A stretch of DNA of 64,000 bases from Streptomyces lateritius (GCF_014649715.1 NZ_BMTO01000006.1:141578-205577); one strand, 5' to 3'; numbered from the stretch's first letter, positions 42,923 through 51,544 are shown. Program-made: numbers and translations. Notes: generated by a model not told the origin, from the letters alone.

Positions 42923-43948
42923 TCAGCTCCCGCCACTGTCGCCGCTGTTGTCGCCGCTGTTCTCGTCGCCGCCGCCGCTCCCGGCGCCGGCACCACTGTC
43001 CTCGATCAGCTCCCGGATGGCCTGCGCGACCGTCTCCGGGTACTCCATCATCGCCACATGCCCGGCGTCCGGGAGCGTCAGGAGCCGCGAACCGCGGAAC
43101 GCGGCGGCCGCCTTGCGCGCCATCCGGAAGGAAACGAGCTGGTCACGACCGCCGTAGACAAGCAGCGTCGGCGCGAGCACCCGTTCCGCCTGCCGCCACA
43201 GGCCGTGTTGACCGCCGAGCGTGTACGCGTCGACGATGCCGCGCGAGGAGCGGGCCATGGCGTCCCAGAAGTACGGGAGTTCCAGGCGCCGCTCCATCTC
43301 CTCCACAGCGTGCCGGAAACCCTCGTCCGTGACCCGCCCGGGGTCTCCGTAACAGAGGGTCATGACCCCCCGGACGCGCTGCTCCGGCGTCCAGTCCCTG
43401 GTGAGCCTGGAGAAGAGCGAGGAGACACCCGGCAGGGCGAGCAGCGCGGTCGGCCAGGCGTTGCGCTGGGCGCGAAGCTCGGGCAGGGCCGGCGAGACCA
43501 GGGTCAGGGTACGGACCAGGTCGGGGCGGACGGCGGCGACACGGGTGGCGATGGCGCCGCCGAGCGAGTTGCCGATCAGATGGACCGGTCCCCGTCCGCC
43601 GGAGTCGAGCAGCCGGATGACGGCGCGGGCGTGTCCGGTGACCGAGTAGTTGCTGTCGTCGGGCGGCGGGGAGTCGCCGAAGCCGGGGAGGTCGACCGCC
43701 TCGCCGTCGACGTGGTCCGCGAGCAGCGGCATGAGCGCCGACCAGTTCTGCGAGGAGCCGGCGAGCCCGTGGACGTAGAGCGCGGGCGGGAGGCCCGGCC
43801 GGTTGCCCGGGCGGGCGCGCACGGTGAGCGTGAGACCGGGGAGCGCGACGGAGCGCAACTCCTCGCCGTCGGCGACCCGTACGGCGCGGGTCCGCGACGG
43901 GAGTGGTGCGGCGGCGGTCCGGGTTTCCGGAGGCTCGGTCGACGACAT
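42923..43948 (-). CDS. Alpha/beta hydrolase
   Basis: This 341-residue cytoplasmic alpha/beta-hydrolase shows the oxyanion motif YVHGLAGSSQNW, the nucleophile elbow LIGNSLGGAIATRVAA, acid segment LLVYGGRDQLVSF and catalytic histidine LPDAGHVAMMEYP. A Gly/Asp/Ser-rich tail of about 20 residues follows. The substrate is unknown. It precedes the DUF3152 gene on the same strand and is divergent from the small acidic gene, sharing its upstream region. Confidence 0.87.
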   Translation of the reverse strand: MSSTEPPETRTAAAPLPSRTRAVRVADGEELRSVALPGLTLTVRARPGNRPGLPPALYVHGLAGSSQNWSALMPLLADHVDGEAVDLPGFGDSPPPDDSNYSVTGHARAVIRLLDSGGRGPVHLIGNSLGGAIATRVAAVRPDLVRTLTLVSPALPELRAQRNAWPTALLALPGVSSLFSRLTRDWTPEQRVRGVMTLCYGDPGRVTDEGFRHAVEEMERRLELPYFWDAMARSSRGIVDAYTLGGQHGLWRQAERVLAPTLLVYGGRDQLVSFRMARKAAAAFRGSRLLTLPDAGHVAMMEYPETVAQAIRELIEDSGAGAGSGGGDENSGDNSGDSGGS

Positions 43949-44026
43949 GGCCGCAATATTACGAGACGATCACGCGGGGGCGGGTGTGTGTGGCGTCACA
44001 GGTTCGGGTGCGCCCTGCCAGGTGTG

Positions 44027-44044
44027 CTCCTACGCTCGTAGGAG
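44027..44044 (+). promoter_or_regulatory. Hairpin in the leader of the small acidic gene
   Basis: CTCCTAC and GTAGGAG form a perfect 7-bp stem with loop GCTC. It ends seven bases before the first possible ATG and includes GGAG bases that could serve as a ribosome binding site, so it may mask translation initiation. Confidence 0.4.
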
Positions 44045-44083
44045 AGGGTCATGGGAGAGGAACGCATGCCGGAGAGGAACCGC

Positions 44084-44299
44084 ATGACTGTCGATCCGAA
44101 CGAGCCGGACACGTTCGCCGAGGAAGAGGCCGTAGTGCTCGACGAGGAGATTCCCGAGGCCGACGCGGCCGAGCAGCACACCGAAGTCCAGCAGCGTGAG
44201 GACGAGGCACCGACCCACCTGGAACAGGAGTCGGCGAACGAGGCCGACGCCTCCGAACAGGCACGCGTGGTCACCCTTGACGAAGACGACTATCGCTGA
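44084..44299 (+). CDS. Small acidic hypothetical protein
   Basis: This 71-residue protein is rich in Glu/Asp (TFAEEEAVVLDEEIPEADAA), with no cysteine and no membrane helix. It is probably disordered. Three in-frame ATGs (44051, 44066, 44084) are each preceded by a copy of GGAGAGG or a related purine run; I chose the last because the MTVDPNEPDTF segment looks like the natural N-terminus. It lies upstream of the TetR gene on the same strand. Function unknown. Confidence 0.6.
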   Translation: MTVDPNEPDTFAEEEAVVLDEEIPEADAAEQHTEVQQREDEAPTHLEQESANEADASEQARVVTLDEDDYR

Positions 44300-44446
44300 T
44301 TTGTTCTGTTTAACGTTGAATCGCCGATCGCCCCGGGCGTCCGGTCCGTGAAATTCTGCGTCCGCACGGCGCACAGCCGGGTTACCCAAAAGTACGATGG
44401 CGGGCGCGGCGCCACAGCGCGCATGGATCGATTCTTGGGAGGCGGC

Positions 44447-45106
44447 GTGACAGCCATCGAGCAGACAGAGGCAGCACGCCCTCGGGGCACGCGCCTGCCG
44501 CGCCGAGCCCGACGGAACCAGCTTCTGGGCGCGGCCCAGGAGGTGTTCGTCGCACAGGGGTACCACTCCGCCGCGATGGACGACATCGCCGAACGGGCGG
44601 GCGTCAGCAAGCCGGTGCTGTACCAGCACTTCCCGGGCAAGCTGGAGCTCTACCTGGCACTCCTCGACCAGCACTGCGAGGCGCTCCTCCAAGCCGTACG
44701 CACCGCGCTGGCCTCGACCACGGACAACAAGCTCCGGGTCGAGGCGACGATGGACGCGTACTTCGCGTACGTGGAGGACGAGGGCGGCGCGTTCCGTCTC
44801 GTCTTCGAGTCCGACCTGACCAACGAGCCGGCGGTGCGGGAGCGCGTCGACCGGGTCAGCCTGCAGTGCGCCGAGGCGATCTCCGACGTGATCGCCGAGG
44901 ACACGGGGCTGTCCAAGGACGAGTCGATGCTGCTCGCCGTGGGCCTCGGCGGTGTCTCGCAGGTCGTGGCACGCTACTGGCTCTCCAGCGAGTCCGCCAT
45001 CCCGCGCGACAAGGCGGTGGCGCTGCTGACCTCGCTGGCGTGGCGCGGTATCGCGGGCTTCCCGCTGCACCCCGCGGAGGGACAGCTGAGCGCCGAGGGG
45101 CACTGA
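44447..45106 (+). CDS. TetR family transcriptional regulator
   Basis: This 219-residue TetR regulator has a helix-turn-helix at about residues 35-75 (MDDIAERAGVSKPVLYQHFPGKLELY). The ligand-binding C-terminal part is all-helical and includes VLSSES-like dimer helices. The GTG start has GGGAGG upstream; an ATG seven codons further up (MDRFLGGG) is possible. In mycobacteria the equivalent gene lies directly before DUF3107 and near moeZ and rhlE, as here. The effector and target genes are unknown. Confidence 0.9.
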   Translation: MTAIEQTEAARPRGTRLPRRARRNQLLGAAQEVFVAQGYHSAAMDDIAERAGVSKPVLYQHFPGKLELYLALLDQHCEALLQAVRTALASTTDNKLRVEATMDAYFAYVEDEGGAFRLVFESDLTNEPAVRERVDRVSLQCAEAISDVIAEDTGLSKDESMLLAVGLGGVSQVVARYWLSSESAIPRDKAVALLTSLAWRGIAGFPLHPAEGQLSAEGH

Positions 45107-45263
45107 CCTCCGGCCAGCCGCGACCCGGCTCCGGCCGGCTCCGGGCGCGGTGTTCGCTCCTGGCGTTCGGCCGCTGCGCCGTGCGTGTCCCCTCACCGGG
45201 CTAATGTGTGCAGCGTACGGCGCGGAGGACCGCGCAACGCTGACCGTTCGGAGGGACATAGCC

Positions 45264-45491
45264 GTGGAGGTCAAGATCGGCGTGCAGCACGCACCCCGGG
45301 AGATCGTTCTGGAGAGCGGGCTGTCCGCCGAGGAGGTCGAGCGCGCGGTGGCCGACGCGCTGGCCGGCAAGGCGCAGCTGCTCAGCCTCACGGACGAGAA
45401 GGGCCGCAAGGTCTTGATCCCGGCCGAGAGAATCGCGTACGTGGAGATCGGCGAGCCGGCGGTTCGCCGGGTCGGTTTCGGCGCGCTCTGA
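45264..45491 (+). CDS. DUF3107 family protein (TB9.4-like)
   Basis: This 75-residue conserved actinobacterial protein (VEVKIGVQHAPREIVLES, with a KVLIPAERIAYVEIG segment) has a small alpha/beta layout. The GTG start follows GGAGG by nine bases. It is 157 bases downstream of the TetR gene, so it may have its own promoter. The mycobacterial homologue TB9.4 sits in the same position. Function is not established. Confidence 0.88.
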   Translation: MEVKIGVQHAPREIVLESGLSAEEVERAVADALAGKAQLLSLTDEKGRKVLIPAERIAYVEIGEPAVRRVGFGAL

Positions 45492-45514
45492 GACGTACGC
45501 ACCGTCCATCCGGG

Positions 45515-45549
45515 GGAAGGCCCGGCGGATCCGATCCGCCGGGCCTTCC
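45515..45549 (+). terminator. Terminator hairpin after DUF3107
   Basis: A perfect 16-bp stem (GGAAGGCCCGGCGGAT, three-base loop) begins 23 bases after the DUF3107 stop. The tail (GCCTTTCCC) is only mildly T-rich. Confidence 0.82.
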
Positions 45550-45668
45550 GCCTTTCCCGGGGCGTCGGCCCTGGTGAGGGCGGCGGAAGAGGATTGCGCT
45601 CGGGACGGCACGGGTAAGACGGCCTACGACCGAATTGCCCGCCCCGCCCCCGCACGCGAGGTGATCCC

Positions 45669-45938
45669 GTGTTCCTGGAAGCCCTCGGCTCCGCCCTGCT
45701 CGGACTCGCCCTGGCCTGGGCGGCCGTGCACCGGCTGCCCGACCGTCTTCCCGCACGTGGGGTCGTCCTCACCACGGGGTCGCTCGGTGCCGTCTTCGGC
45801 GCCCTGGTGACGCACGGGGCCCTGGGTCCCGGTCATGCCCTGGCCACGCTGACCGGCGCTCTCGCGATCGCGGCCGTCCTGCTCTCGCTGCTGCTGCGCC
45901 CGGCCTCACGCCGGCTGCGCAGATCAGCGGCGGTGTGA
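45669..45938 (+). CDS. Small membrane protein with three hydrophobic helices
   Basis: This 89-residue protein has helices at about residues 3-20, 32-50 and 56-76, with a basic C-terminus (RPASRRLRRSAAV). The start is GTG. No motif is recognised. Similar short membrane proteins accompany DUF3107 genes in streptomycetes. A perfect hairpin covers the stop codon. Confidence 0.7.
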   Translation: MFLEALGSALLGLALAWAAVHRLPDRLPARGVVLTTGSLGAVFGALVTHGALGPGHALATLTGALAIAAVLLSLLLRPASRRLRRSAAV

Positions 45939-45951
45939 CAGACACCGCCGC
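45927..45951 (+). terminator. Hairpin over the stop of the small membrane protein gene
   Basis: GCGGCGGTGT and its complement form a 10-bp stem with a five-base loop that contains the stop codon. Probably a terminator or mRNA 3' stabiliser; no T tract. Confidence 0.5.
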
Positions 45952-46055
45952 CGAAGCCGAAGTCGCAGCCGCCGCAGTCGGGACGGCTGAAGGCGCCCGG
46001 CGGGGCGCTCGAAGCACGTGGGCGTCGCCCCTCGCGCCGGTCGCGCCCCCGCCCG

Positions 46056-46790
46056 CTACGCCGCGAGGCCGAGTGCCGCCATGCGCTTGGTGTGGGCCTC
46101 GGTGATGCGGGAGAACATGCGGCCGACCTCCGCGAGGTCGAAGCCGTCCGCCACGCCGCCGACCAGCATGGTGGAGAGGGCGTCGCGCTCGGCGACCACG
46201 CGCTGCGCCTGGGAGAGCGCCTCGCCCATCAGCCGGCGCGCCCACAGCGCGAGCCGCCCGCCGACGCGCGGGTCGGCGTCGATCGCGGCGCGGACCTTCT
46301 CCACGGCGAAGTTGCCGTGACCCGTGTCGTCGAGCACCGAGAGCACGAGGCCACGGGTGTCGGAGTCGAGGCGGGCCGCGACCTCGCGGTAGAAGTCGCT
46401 GGCGATCGAGTCGCCCACGTAGGCCTTGACCAGGCCCTCCAGCCAGTCCGAGGGCGCGGTCTGGCGGTGGAAGTCGTCCAGCGCCTTGGCGAACGGCTCC
46501 ATCGCGGCCGTCGGCTCGGCGTCCACGGCGGTCAGCCGGTCGCGCAGCTGCTCGAAGTGGTGGAACTCGGCGGAGGCCATCTTCGCCAGCTCCGCCTTGT
46601 CCGCGAGGGTCGGGGCGAGCTTGGCGTCCTCGGCGAGCCGCTCGAAGGCCGCCAGCTCGCCGTAGGCCAGCGCGCCGAGCAGGTCGACGACCGCGGCGCG
46701 GTACTGGGGCTCGGCGGATGCCGTGGCCCAGTCCTGGGCGGCGATCCCGGTGGGCTCTTCGGCTGCTGTGGCGTTGTCAGGCGTCTCCAT
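46056..46790 (-). CDS. Ferritin-like four-helix protein (MiaE-like)
   Basis: This 244-residue all-helical protein has spaced carboxylate and histidine ligands typical of ferritin-like diiron proteins (YGELAAFERLAEDAK, AEFHHFEQLRDRL, DTGHGNFAVEKVRA). The ExxH-like pairs support a diiron site. Database names for this family range from ferritin-like to tRNA-hydroxylase (MiaE)-like; the reaction is unknown in actinobacteria. It is divergent from rhlE, as in mycobacteria. The start METPDNATA lies just after the divergent promoter region. Confidence 0.82.
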   Translation of the reverse strand: METPDNATAAEEPTGIAAQDWATASAEPQYRAAVVDLLGALAYGELAAFERLAEDAKLAPTLADKAELAKMASAEFHHFEQLRDRLTAVDAEPTAAMEPFAKALDDFHRQTAPSDWLEGLVKAYVGDSIASDFYREVAARLDSDTRGLVLSVLDDTGHGNFAVEKVRAAIDADPRVGGRLALWARRLMGEALSQAQRVVAERDALSTMLVGGVADGFDLAEVGRMFSRITEAHTKRMAALGLAA

Positions 46791-46966
46791 GAAGCGCACA
46801 ATAGCCCGCTCCCCGACCCGCCGAAGGCCCTGGTCAGTCACTGTGACCGCGCCCTCATCACGAATTCTCCCAACACACATGCGCGAATCCGGGGTACAGT
46901 GATAAAGCGCCTGCTGAGTATGCGGACATGCTTTCGCACGTTCGGACGTACCCGGTGGGCCATCTC

Positions 46967-47056
46967 ATGAATGAGGATGCCCGGTCGGTGGCCCGACTGG
47001 CTCCGACCCGACAGCCCTCCCCGCGTACCCGCAGGAGGGTCCCTCAAGCGGTATGA
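46967..47056 (+). CDS. Possible 29-codon upstream ORF 1 of rhlE
   Basis: ATG (MNEDARSVARL) runs to a TGA that overlaps the next short ORF as ATGA. The peptide is basic and Pro/Arg-rich. No clear SD precedes it. Coding is uncertain; it is listed because of the overlap chain leading to rhlE. Confidence 0.25.
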   Translation: MNEDARSVARLAPTRQPSPRTRRRVPQAV

Positions 47057-47187
47057 CGCTCGAGCGACGGCAGTGGTCCCGTGCCACCCCGGTGGAGATC
47101 TCCAAGATCCGGCCGGAAGTGATCCGGCACGGTACGACCCCCTTCGTTCGCCTCAGGCCGCGTCTCACAGAAGAGGCAGCACCCTGA
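47053..47187 (+). CDS. Possible 44-codon upstream ORF 2, coupled to rhlE
   Basis: This ORF encodes a 44-residue basic peptide (MTLERRQWSRATPVEISK at its start). Its TGA overlaps the proposed CTG start of rhlE as CTGA, the same arrangement as ATGA/GTGA coupling elsewhere in this window. AGGAGGG lies 13 bases before its ATG, rather far. Third-position G/C is about three quarters, no better than surrounding non-coding DNA, so coding is not proven. Confidence 0.35.
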   Translation: MTLERRQWSRATPVEISKIRPEVIRHGTTPFVRLRPRLTEEAAP

Positions 47188-49421
47188 CTACGACTTTCCG
47201 AGAGCTCGGAATCCTTCCCGAGACGGCCGAGGCGCTCGAAGCCGTCGGCATCATCACCCCCTTCCCCATCCAGGAGATGACCCTTCCGGTCGCGCTCTCC
47301 GGATCCGACGTCATCGGCCAGGCTAAGACCGGCACCGGCAAGACGCTCGGCTTCGGTCTGCCGCTCCTGGAGCGTGTGACCGTCCCCGCGGACGTCGAGG
47401 CCGGCCGGGCCAGGCCCGAGCAGCTGACCGACGCCCCGCAGGCGCTCGTCGTCGTCCCGACCCGCGAGCTCTGCACGCAGGTCACGAACGACCTCCTCAC
47501 CGCCGGCAAGGTCCGTAACGTCCGTGTCCTCGCCATCTACGGCGGCCGGGCGTACGAGCCCCAGGTCGAAGCGCTCAAGAAGGGCGTCGACGTGATCGTC
47601 GGCACCCCGGGCCGCCTGCTCGACCTGGCCGGCCAGCGCAAGCTCGACCTGTCGCACGTCAAGTCCCTGGTCCTCGACGAGGCGGACGAGATGCTCGACC
47701 TGGGCTTCCTGCCCGACGTCGAGAAGATCATCAACATGCTTCCGGCGAAGCGTCAGACCATGCTGTTCTCGGCGACCATGCCGGGCGCGGTCATCGGCCT
47801 GGCCCGCCGCTACATGTCGCAGCCGACGCACATCAGCGCCACCTCCCCGGACGACGCGGGCGCGACGGTCGCGAACACCACCCAGCGCGTCTACCGCGCG
47901 CACTCCATGGACAAGCCCGAGCTGGTCTCGCGCATCCTCCAGGCCAACGGCCGCGGGCTCGCAATGATCTTCTGCCGTACGAAGCGCACGGCGGCCGACA
48001 TCGCCGAGCAGCTGGAGCGGCGCGGCTTCGCGTCCGGCGCGGTCCACGGCGACCTCGGCCAGGGCGCCCGCGAGCAGGCGCTGCGCGCGTTCCGCAACGG
48101 CAAGGTCGACGTGCTCGTCTGCACCGACGTCGCCGCCCGCGGCATCGACGTCGAGGGCGTCACGCACGTCATCAACTACCAGACGCCGGAGGACGAGAAG
48201 ACCTTCCTCCACCGCGTGGGCCGCACCGGCCGCGCGGGGGCGAAGGGTACGGCGGTCACGCTGGTCGACTGGGACGACATCCCGCGCTGGCAGCTGATCA
48301 ACAAGGCGCTGGGCCTGGACTTCCACGACCCGGTCGAGACCTACTCCACGTCCCCGCACCTCTTCGAGGAGCTGGACATCCCCGCCGCCACCAAGGGCAT
48401 CCTCCCCCGCGGCGAGCGGACCCGTGCGGGTCTGGGCGCCGAGGAGCTGGAGGACCTGGGCGAGCCGGGCGGTCGTGGCCGCAAGAAGGCAGCCCCGGCG
48501 GTCGAGGAGCGCCCGGAGCGTACCCGCACGCCGCGCCAGCGTCGCCGTACGCGTGGCGGGAGCACGCCGGAGGAGGGCCTCGCCACCCCGGCCGCGGCCC
48601 CGGTCGCGGACGCTCCGCCGGCGGAGGACGCCTCCGCCGAGCCGCGCACGCCGCGTCGCCGTCGCCGTACCCGTACGGGTGGAGGCGCGTCGAGCGCCCC
48701 GGTCCAGGAGGCGTCCGCCGCCCCGGCCGTGGAGGCTCCGGTCGCGGCTCCCGCTCCCGTCGTGGCCAAGGCTCCGGTCGTGGCCAAGGCTCCGGCCCCG
48801 CGCGCGGCTTCCGCCCCGGCTCCGGCCGCGGTGGCTCCCGTGGCCGAGGAGGCCAGGCCGCGCCGCCGCCGTGCCCGGGTCGCCCGTCCCGAGGAGACCG
48901 TGACCTTCCAGACGGTGGAGACGGCGGCCGCCGCCGCTGCCGCAGCCGCCGCCGCGAGGGTCGCACCCGCCGAGACCGTCGAGACGACGGTCGAGGAGCC
49001 CAAGAAGGCGCCTCGCCGCCGCACGGCGAAGAAGGCCGTCGCCGAGGTCCCGGAGGCCGCCGAGGCGGCCGTCGTGACCGCCGAGGCGCCGGCCGCGGAG
49101 ACCGTCGAGGCCGCGCCGAAGGTGCCCCGTCGCCGCACGGCCAAGAAGGCCGTCGCCACCGAGACCCCGGCCGCCGAGACCGTCGCGGCCCCGGCCGACG
49201 AGGCGACCGAGGAGGCCCCCAAGGCTCCCCGCCGCCGCACGGCCAAGAAGGCCGTCGCCGCCGAGGCCCCCGACGCCTCGGAGCCGAAGGCGGCCCCGCG
49301 CCGCCGGACGACGAAGAAGGCCGCAGCCGCTCCGGCGGAGACCGTCGAGGCGACCGAGGCCCCCAAGGTCCCGCGCCGCCGGACGACGAAGAAGGCCGCG
49401 GCCGCCCAGCCCGAGAGCTGA
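47184..49421 (+). CDS. rhlE: DEAD-box RNA helicase RhlE with basic repeat tail
   Basis: This 745-residue protein has a DEAD-box core at residues 1-380 (Q motif FPIQEMTLPVA, Walker A QAKTGTGKT, PTRELCTQV, DEAD as LDEADEMLDLGF, SAT, RGIDVEG, HRVGRTGRAG). A long Ala/Arg/Lys-rich tail carries five PRRRT(A/T)KKA-type repeats and several RRRRTR clusters that likely bind RNA. Homologues begin TTTFRELGILPETAEALE, which here follows CTG preceded by AGAGG at 8 bases; an upstream in-frame GTG would add about 35 unconserved residues. Probable roles: ribosome assembly, RNA decay and cold adaptation. Confidence 0.9.
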   Translation: MTTTFRELGILPETAEALEAVGIITPFPIQEMTLPVALSGSDVIGQAKTGTGKTLGFGLPLLERVTVPADVEAGRARPEQLTDAPQALVVVPTRELCTQVTNDLLTAGKVRNVRVLAIYGGRAYEPQVEALKKGVDVIVGTPGRLLDLAGQRKLDLSHVKSLVLDEADEMLDLGFLPDVEKIINMLPAKRQTMLFSATMPGAVIGLARRYMSQPTHISATSPDDAGATVANTTQRVYRAHSMDKPELVSRILQANGRGLAMIFCRTKRTAADIAEQLERRGFASGAVHGDLGQGAREQALRAFRNGKVDVLVCTDVAARGIDVEGVTHVINYQTPEDEKTFLHRVGRTGRAGAKGTAVTLVDWDDIPRWQLINKALGLDFHDPVETYSTSPHLFEELDIPAATKGILPRGERTRAGLGAEELEDLGEPGGRGRKKAAPAVEERPERTRTPRQRRRTRGGSTPEEGLATPAAAPVADAPPAEDASAEPRTPRRRRRTRTGGGASSAPVQEASAAPAVEAPVAAPAPVVAKAPVVAKAPAPRAASAPAPAAVAPVAEEARPRRRRARVARPEETVTFQTVETAAAAAAAAAAARVAPAETVETTVEEPKKAPRRRTAKKAVAEVPEAAEAAVVTAEAPAAETVEAAPKVPRRRTAKKAVATETPAAETVAAPADEATEEAPKAPRRRTAKKAVAAEAPDASEPKAAPRRRTTKKAAAAPAETVEATEAPKVPRRRTTKKAAAAQPES

Positions 49422-49439
49422 CGCGCCACCGCATCGTCC

Positions 49440-49477
49440 ACAGCGGCCCGGTCCCTCCCCAGGGGCCGGGCCGCTGT
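49440..49477 (+). terminator. Terminator hairpin after rhlE
   Basis: ACAGCGGCCCGG and its complement form a 12-bp stem with a 14-base loop 18 bases after the stop, followed by CTCGTTCG. Confidence 0.78.
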
Positions 49478-49517
49478 CTCGTTCGACCGCCCCTGAACAG
49501 CGGTTACAGTCCCTTCT

Positions 49518-50375
49518 ATGAGCAAGCCCCGGTCCCTGGCGCTGCCGCCCCGCACCCGTGCCTACCGGCTCGTGACCGCCCGCGGCGGCTTCGCCGTACT
49601 GGACACCGCACCCGAGGGGGAGCACCGCGGCACGGTGCTGCTGCTGCCCGGCTACACGGGCAGCAAGGAGGACTTCCTCGCTCTGCTCGGACCGCTGAGC
49701 GACGCCGGGTACCGCGCGGTCGCCGTCGACGGCCGGGGCCAGCACGAGACCTTCGGGCCGCGGCACCGGACCGCGTACAGCCGGCGGGCGCTCGCGCTCG
49801 ACGCGGTCGCCCAGGCGGCCGCGCTCGGAGACGGCCCGGTGCATCTGCTGGGGCACTCCTTCGGCGGTCTCGTGGCGCGCTCGGCGGCCTGGACGGCGCC
49901 GGACGCGTTCCGCTCGCTGACGCTGCTCTCGTCCGGTCCCGGCCGCGTGGCCCGGCCGCAGCGCATCCGGGTCCGGATGCTGAGGGGCGCACTCGCGCTG
50001 CTGCCCAAGGAACGGGTGTGGCGGGCCACGCGGTGGCTCGACAGCCGCGGCGAGGAGCCGGACGTGACGGACCCGCCGGAGATCGTGTCCTTCCTGCGGC
50101 GCCGCTGGATGCTCACCCGGATCGTCCAACTCTCGTCGGCCGGACGCCTGTTGCGCCGCGACCGGGACGGCACGGCCCAGCTCGCCCAGCTGACGGTGCC
50201 GCTGCACATCGCGTACGGCGACGGCGAGATGGTCTGGCCGGTGGCGGGCCTCGCCGCCGTGGCGCTGCGGACCGGAGCGCACCACACCGTGGTCGTGGGC
50301 GCGGGCCACTCCCCCAACGTGTCCCACCCCCGGGAACTGGCCGACCGGCTGACCGCGTTCTGGGAGCGCTGCTAG
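49518..50375 (+). CDS. Alpha/beta hydrolase (lysophospholipase-like)
   Basis: This 285-residue alpha/beta-hydrolase has the oxyanion motif LLLPGYTGSKEDF, the nucleophile elbow LLGHSFGGLVARSAA, acid region HIAYGDGEMVWP and catalytic histidine VVGAGHSPNVSHP. There is no signal peptide. The substrate is unknown. It follows the rhlE terminator, so it likely has its own promoter in the short gap, and is convergent with the NYN gene. Confidence 0.88.
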   Translation: MSKPRSLALPPRTRAYRLVTARGGFAVLDTAPEGEHRGTVLLLPGYTGSKEDFLALLGPLSDAGYRAVAVDGRGQHETFGPRHRTAYSRRALALDAVAQAAALGDGPVHLLGHSFGGLVARSAAWTAPDAFRSLTLLSSGPGRVARPQRIRVRMLRGALALLPKERVWRATRWLDSRGEEPDVTDPPEIVSFLRRRWMLTRIVQLSSAGRLLRRDRDGTAQLAQLTVPLHIAYGDGEMVWPVAGLAAVALRTGAHHTVVVGAGHSPNVSHPRELADRLTAFWERC

Positions 50376-50439
50376 GGGAGACCCCCCTTGGCAGCGGTCC
50401 GGAACGGCCGGGTGGGGTGGCCGGCTGGGTGGAATGCCC

Positions 50440-51369
50440 TCAGTACTGGGCCTGGAGGTGCTGCCAGAAGCCGTCGCGCAGGGATCTGCGGAGCGTGGCG
50501 TGCCCGCGCAGGGAGCGGCTGAGGAGTTTCTCCGCCTCGATCAGGAGGTCCTGGTCGACGGGTCCCGGCAGGTACGGGTGCCCGGGGAGCAGCTCGGCCA
50601 TCGCGTCGCGACCGCGCTCGGCCAGCCAGGTCGCGGCGATCTGGGCGCCGATGAAGCGGACCTCTTCGCGCGAGGGCGGGGGCTCGCCCTCGTTCTCGTA
50701 CGTCGTCACGGGCCGCCGGGTGACGTACGGACGGCAGAAGTCGAGGTCGAAGGTGCGTGAGCTGTCTACCTCCCAGAGCAGCGGCTCCGCCTGGTTGCGG
50801 CCCTCGGCGGCCTCGATGCCCCAGAGGTGGACGCGGGCGCCGTAGCCCTGCGCCGCCTCGACGGCCGAGACGAGGTCCTCGTCGCCACCGACGAGGGCGG
50901 CGTCGCTGATGGCGCGGTGCCGGGCCAGGGACTCCAGATCCGTGCGGATGAGGGAGTCGACGCCCTTCTGCTGGTTGTTGGAGTTGAGGTTGCCGAGGCG
51001 CACCTTGACGTCGGGCAGCTCGGCGATCGACTGCTGTTCCGGGGTGTGGATCCGGCGTCGTGCGCCGTCGTACCAGTACACGCGCAGCAGCCGGCTGTCC
51101 GCGAAGATCGTGCGGGCCATGTCGATGAAGGCCTCGATGATCCCCTCGGCGTCGAGGTCGAACGAGCGCCGGTCCTCGGTGCCCGCAACCAGCAACCCGG
51201 CCGCAGCATAGACGTAACCCGCGTCGACGAAGATGGCGTGGGTAGAAGGGGTCTTGGCCACTTCGGCCAGCATGCGCTGGAGGAGCTCATTGGTGCGCTC
51301 CAGGCGGGAGCCGAGCTCGTGGACCTGGTCACGCCCGGACGGCGTCTGAGGGATCTCTGCGTCGTTCAT
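50440..51369 (-). CDS. NYN domain (PIN-like) putative RNase
   Basis: This 309-residue protein's NYN/PIN-like domain has acidic metal-binding residues in AIFVDAGYVYAAAG, KGVDSLIRTDLESLA and DAALVGGDEDLVSAVE, the spacing expected of this nuclease superfamily. The C-terminal 100 residues form an extra domain (RPYVTRRPVTTYE, FIGAQIAATWLAERG) that may bind RNA or protein. It could process structured RNA. The start MNDAEIPQ gives a normal family N-terminus. An AT-rich stretch (51437-51475) upstream probably holds divergent promoters. Confidence 0.87.
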   Translation of the reverse strand: MNDAEIPQTPSGRDQVHELGSRLERTNELLQRMLAEVAKTPSTHAIFVDAGYVYAAAGLLVAGTEDRRSFDLDAEGIIEAFIDMARTIFADSRLLRVYWYDGARRRIHTPEQQSIAELPDVKVRLGNLNSNNQQKGVDSLIRTDLESLARHRAISDAALVGGDEDLVSAVEAAQGYGARVHLWGIEAAEGRNQAEPLLWEVDSSRTFDLDFCRPYVTRRPVTTYENEGEPPPSREEVRFIGAQIAATWLAERGRDAMAELLPGHPYLPGPVDQDLLIEAEKLLSRSLRGHATLRRSLRDGFWQHLQAQY

Positions 51370-51544
51370 ACGGGGCTCATTCTGCGCTGGGCGGGGCCTC
51401 CTGGCCAACGTCCTCTACCGGGTAGTAGTTAGGCATCCAAAAAATTTCCTTAGCGTAGGGAATGTTTGCAGAACGCGTACCGTTGGACCACTACGTATCG
51501 CAGTTCTCCACCAGGAGGATCAACTCAGACGAAGGGAGAAGCCC

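Noticed and set aside
45939..46055. Cys/Gly-rich minus-strand peptide (DCGGCDFGFGGG) after the ferritin-like gene
   Set aside because: No start codon with a ribosome site precedes it, and the frame continues from the antisense of the ferritin-like gene; most likely non-coding.
46965..50327. An 1120-codon frame antisense to rhlE
   Set aside because: Its Gly/Arg/Leu-rich repeats are the reverse reading of the RhlE basic tail; RhlE has complete DEAD-box motifs on the plus strand.
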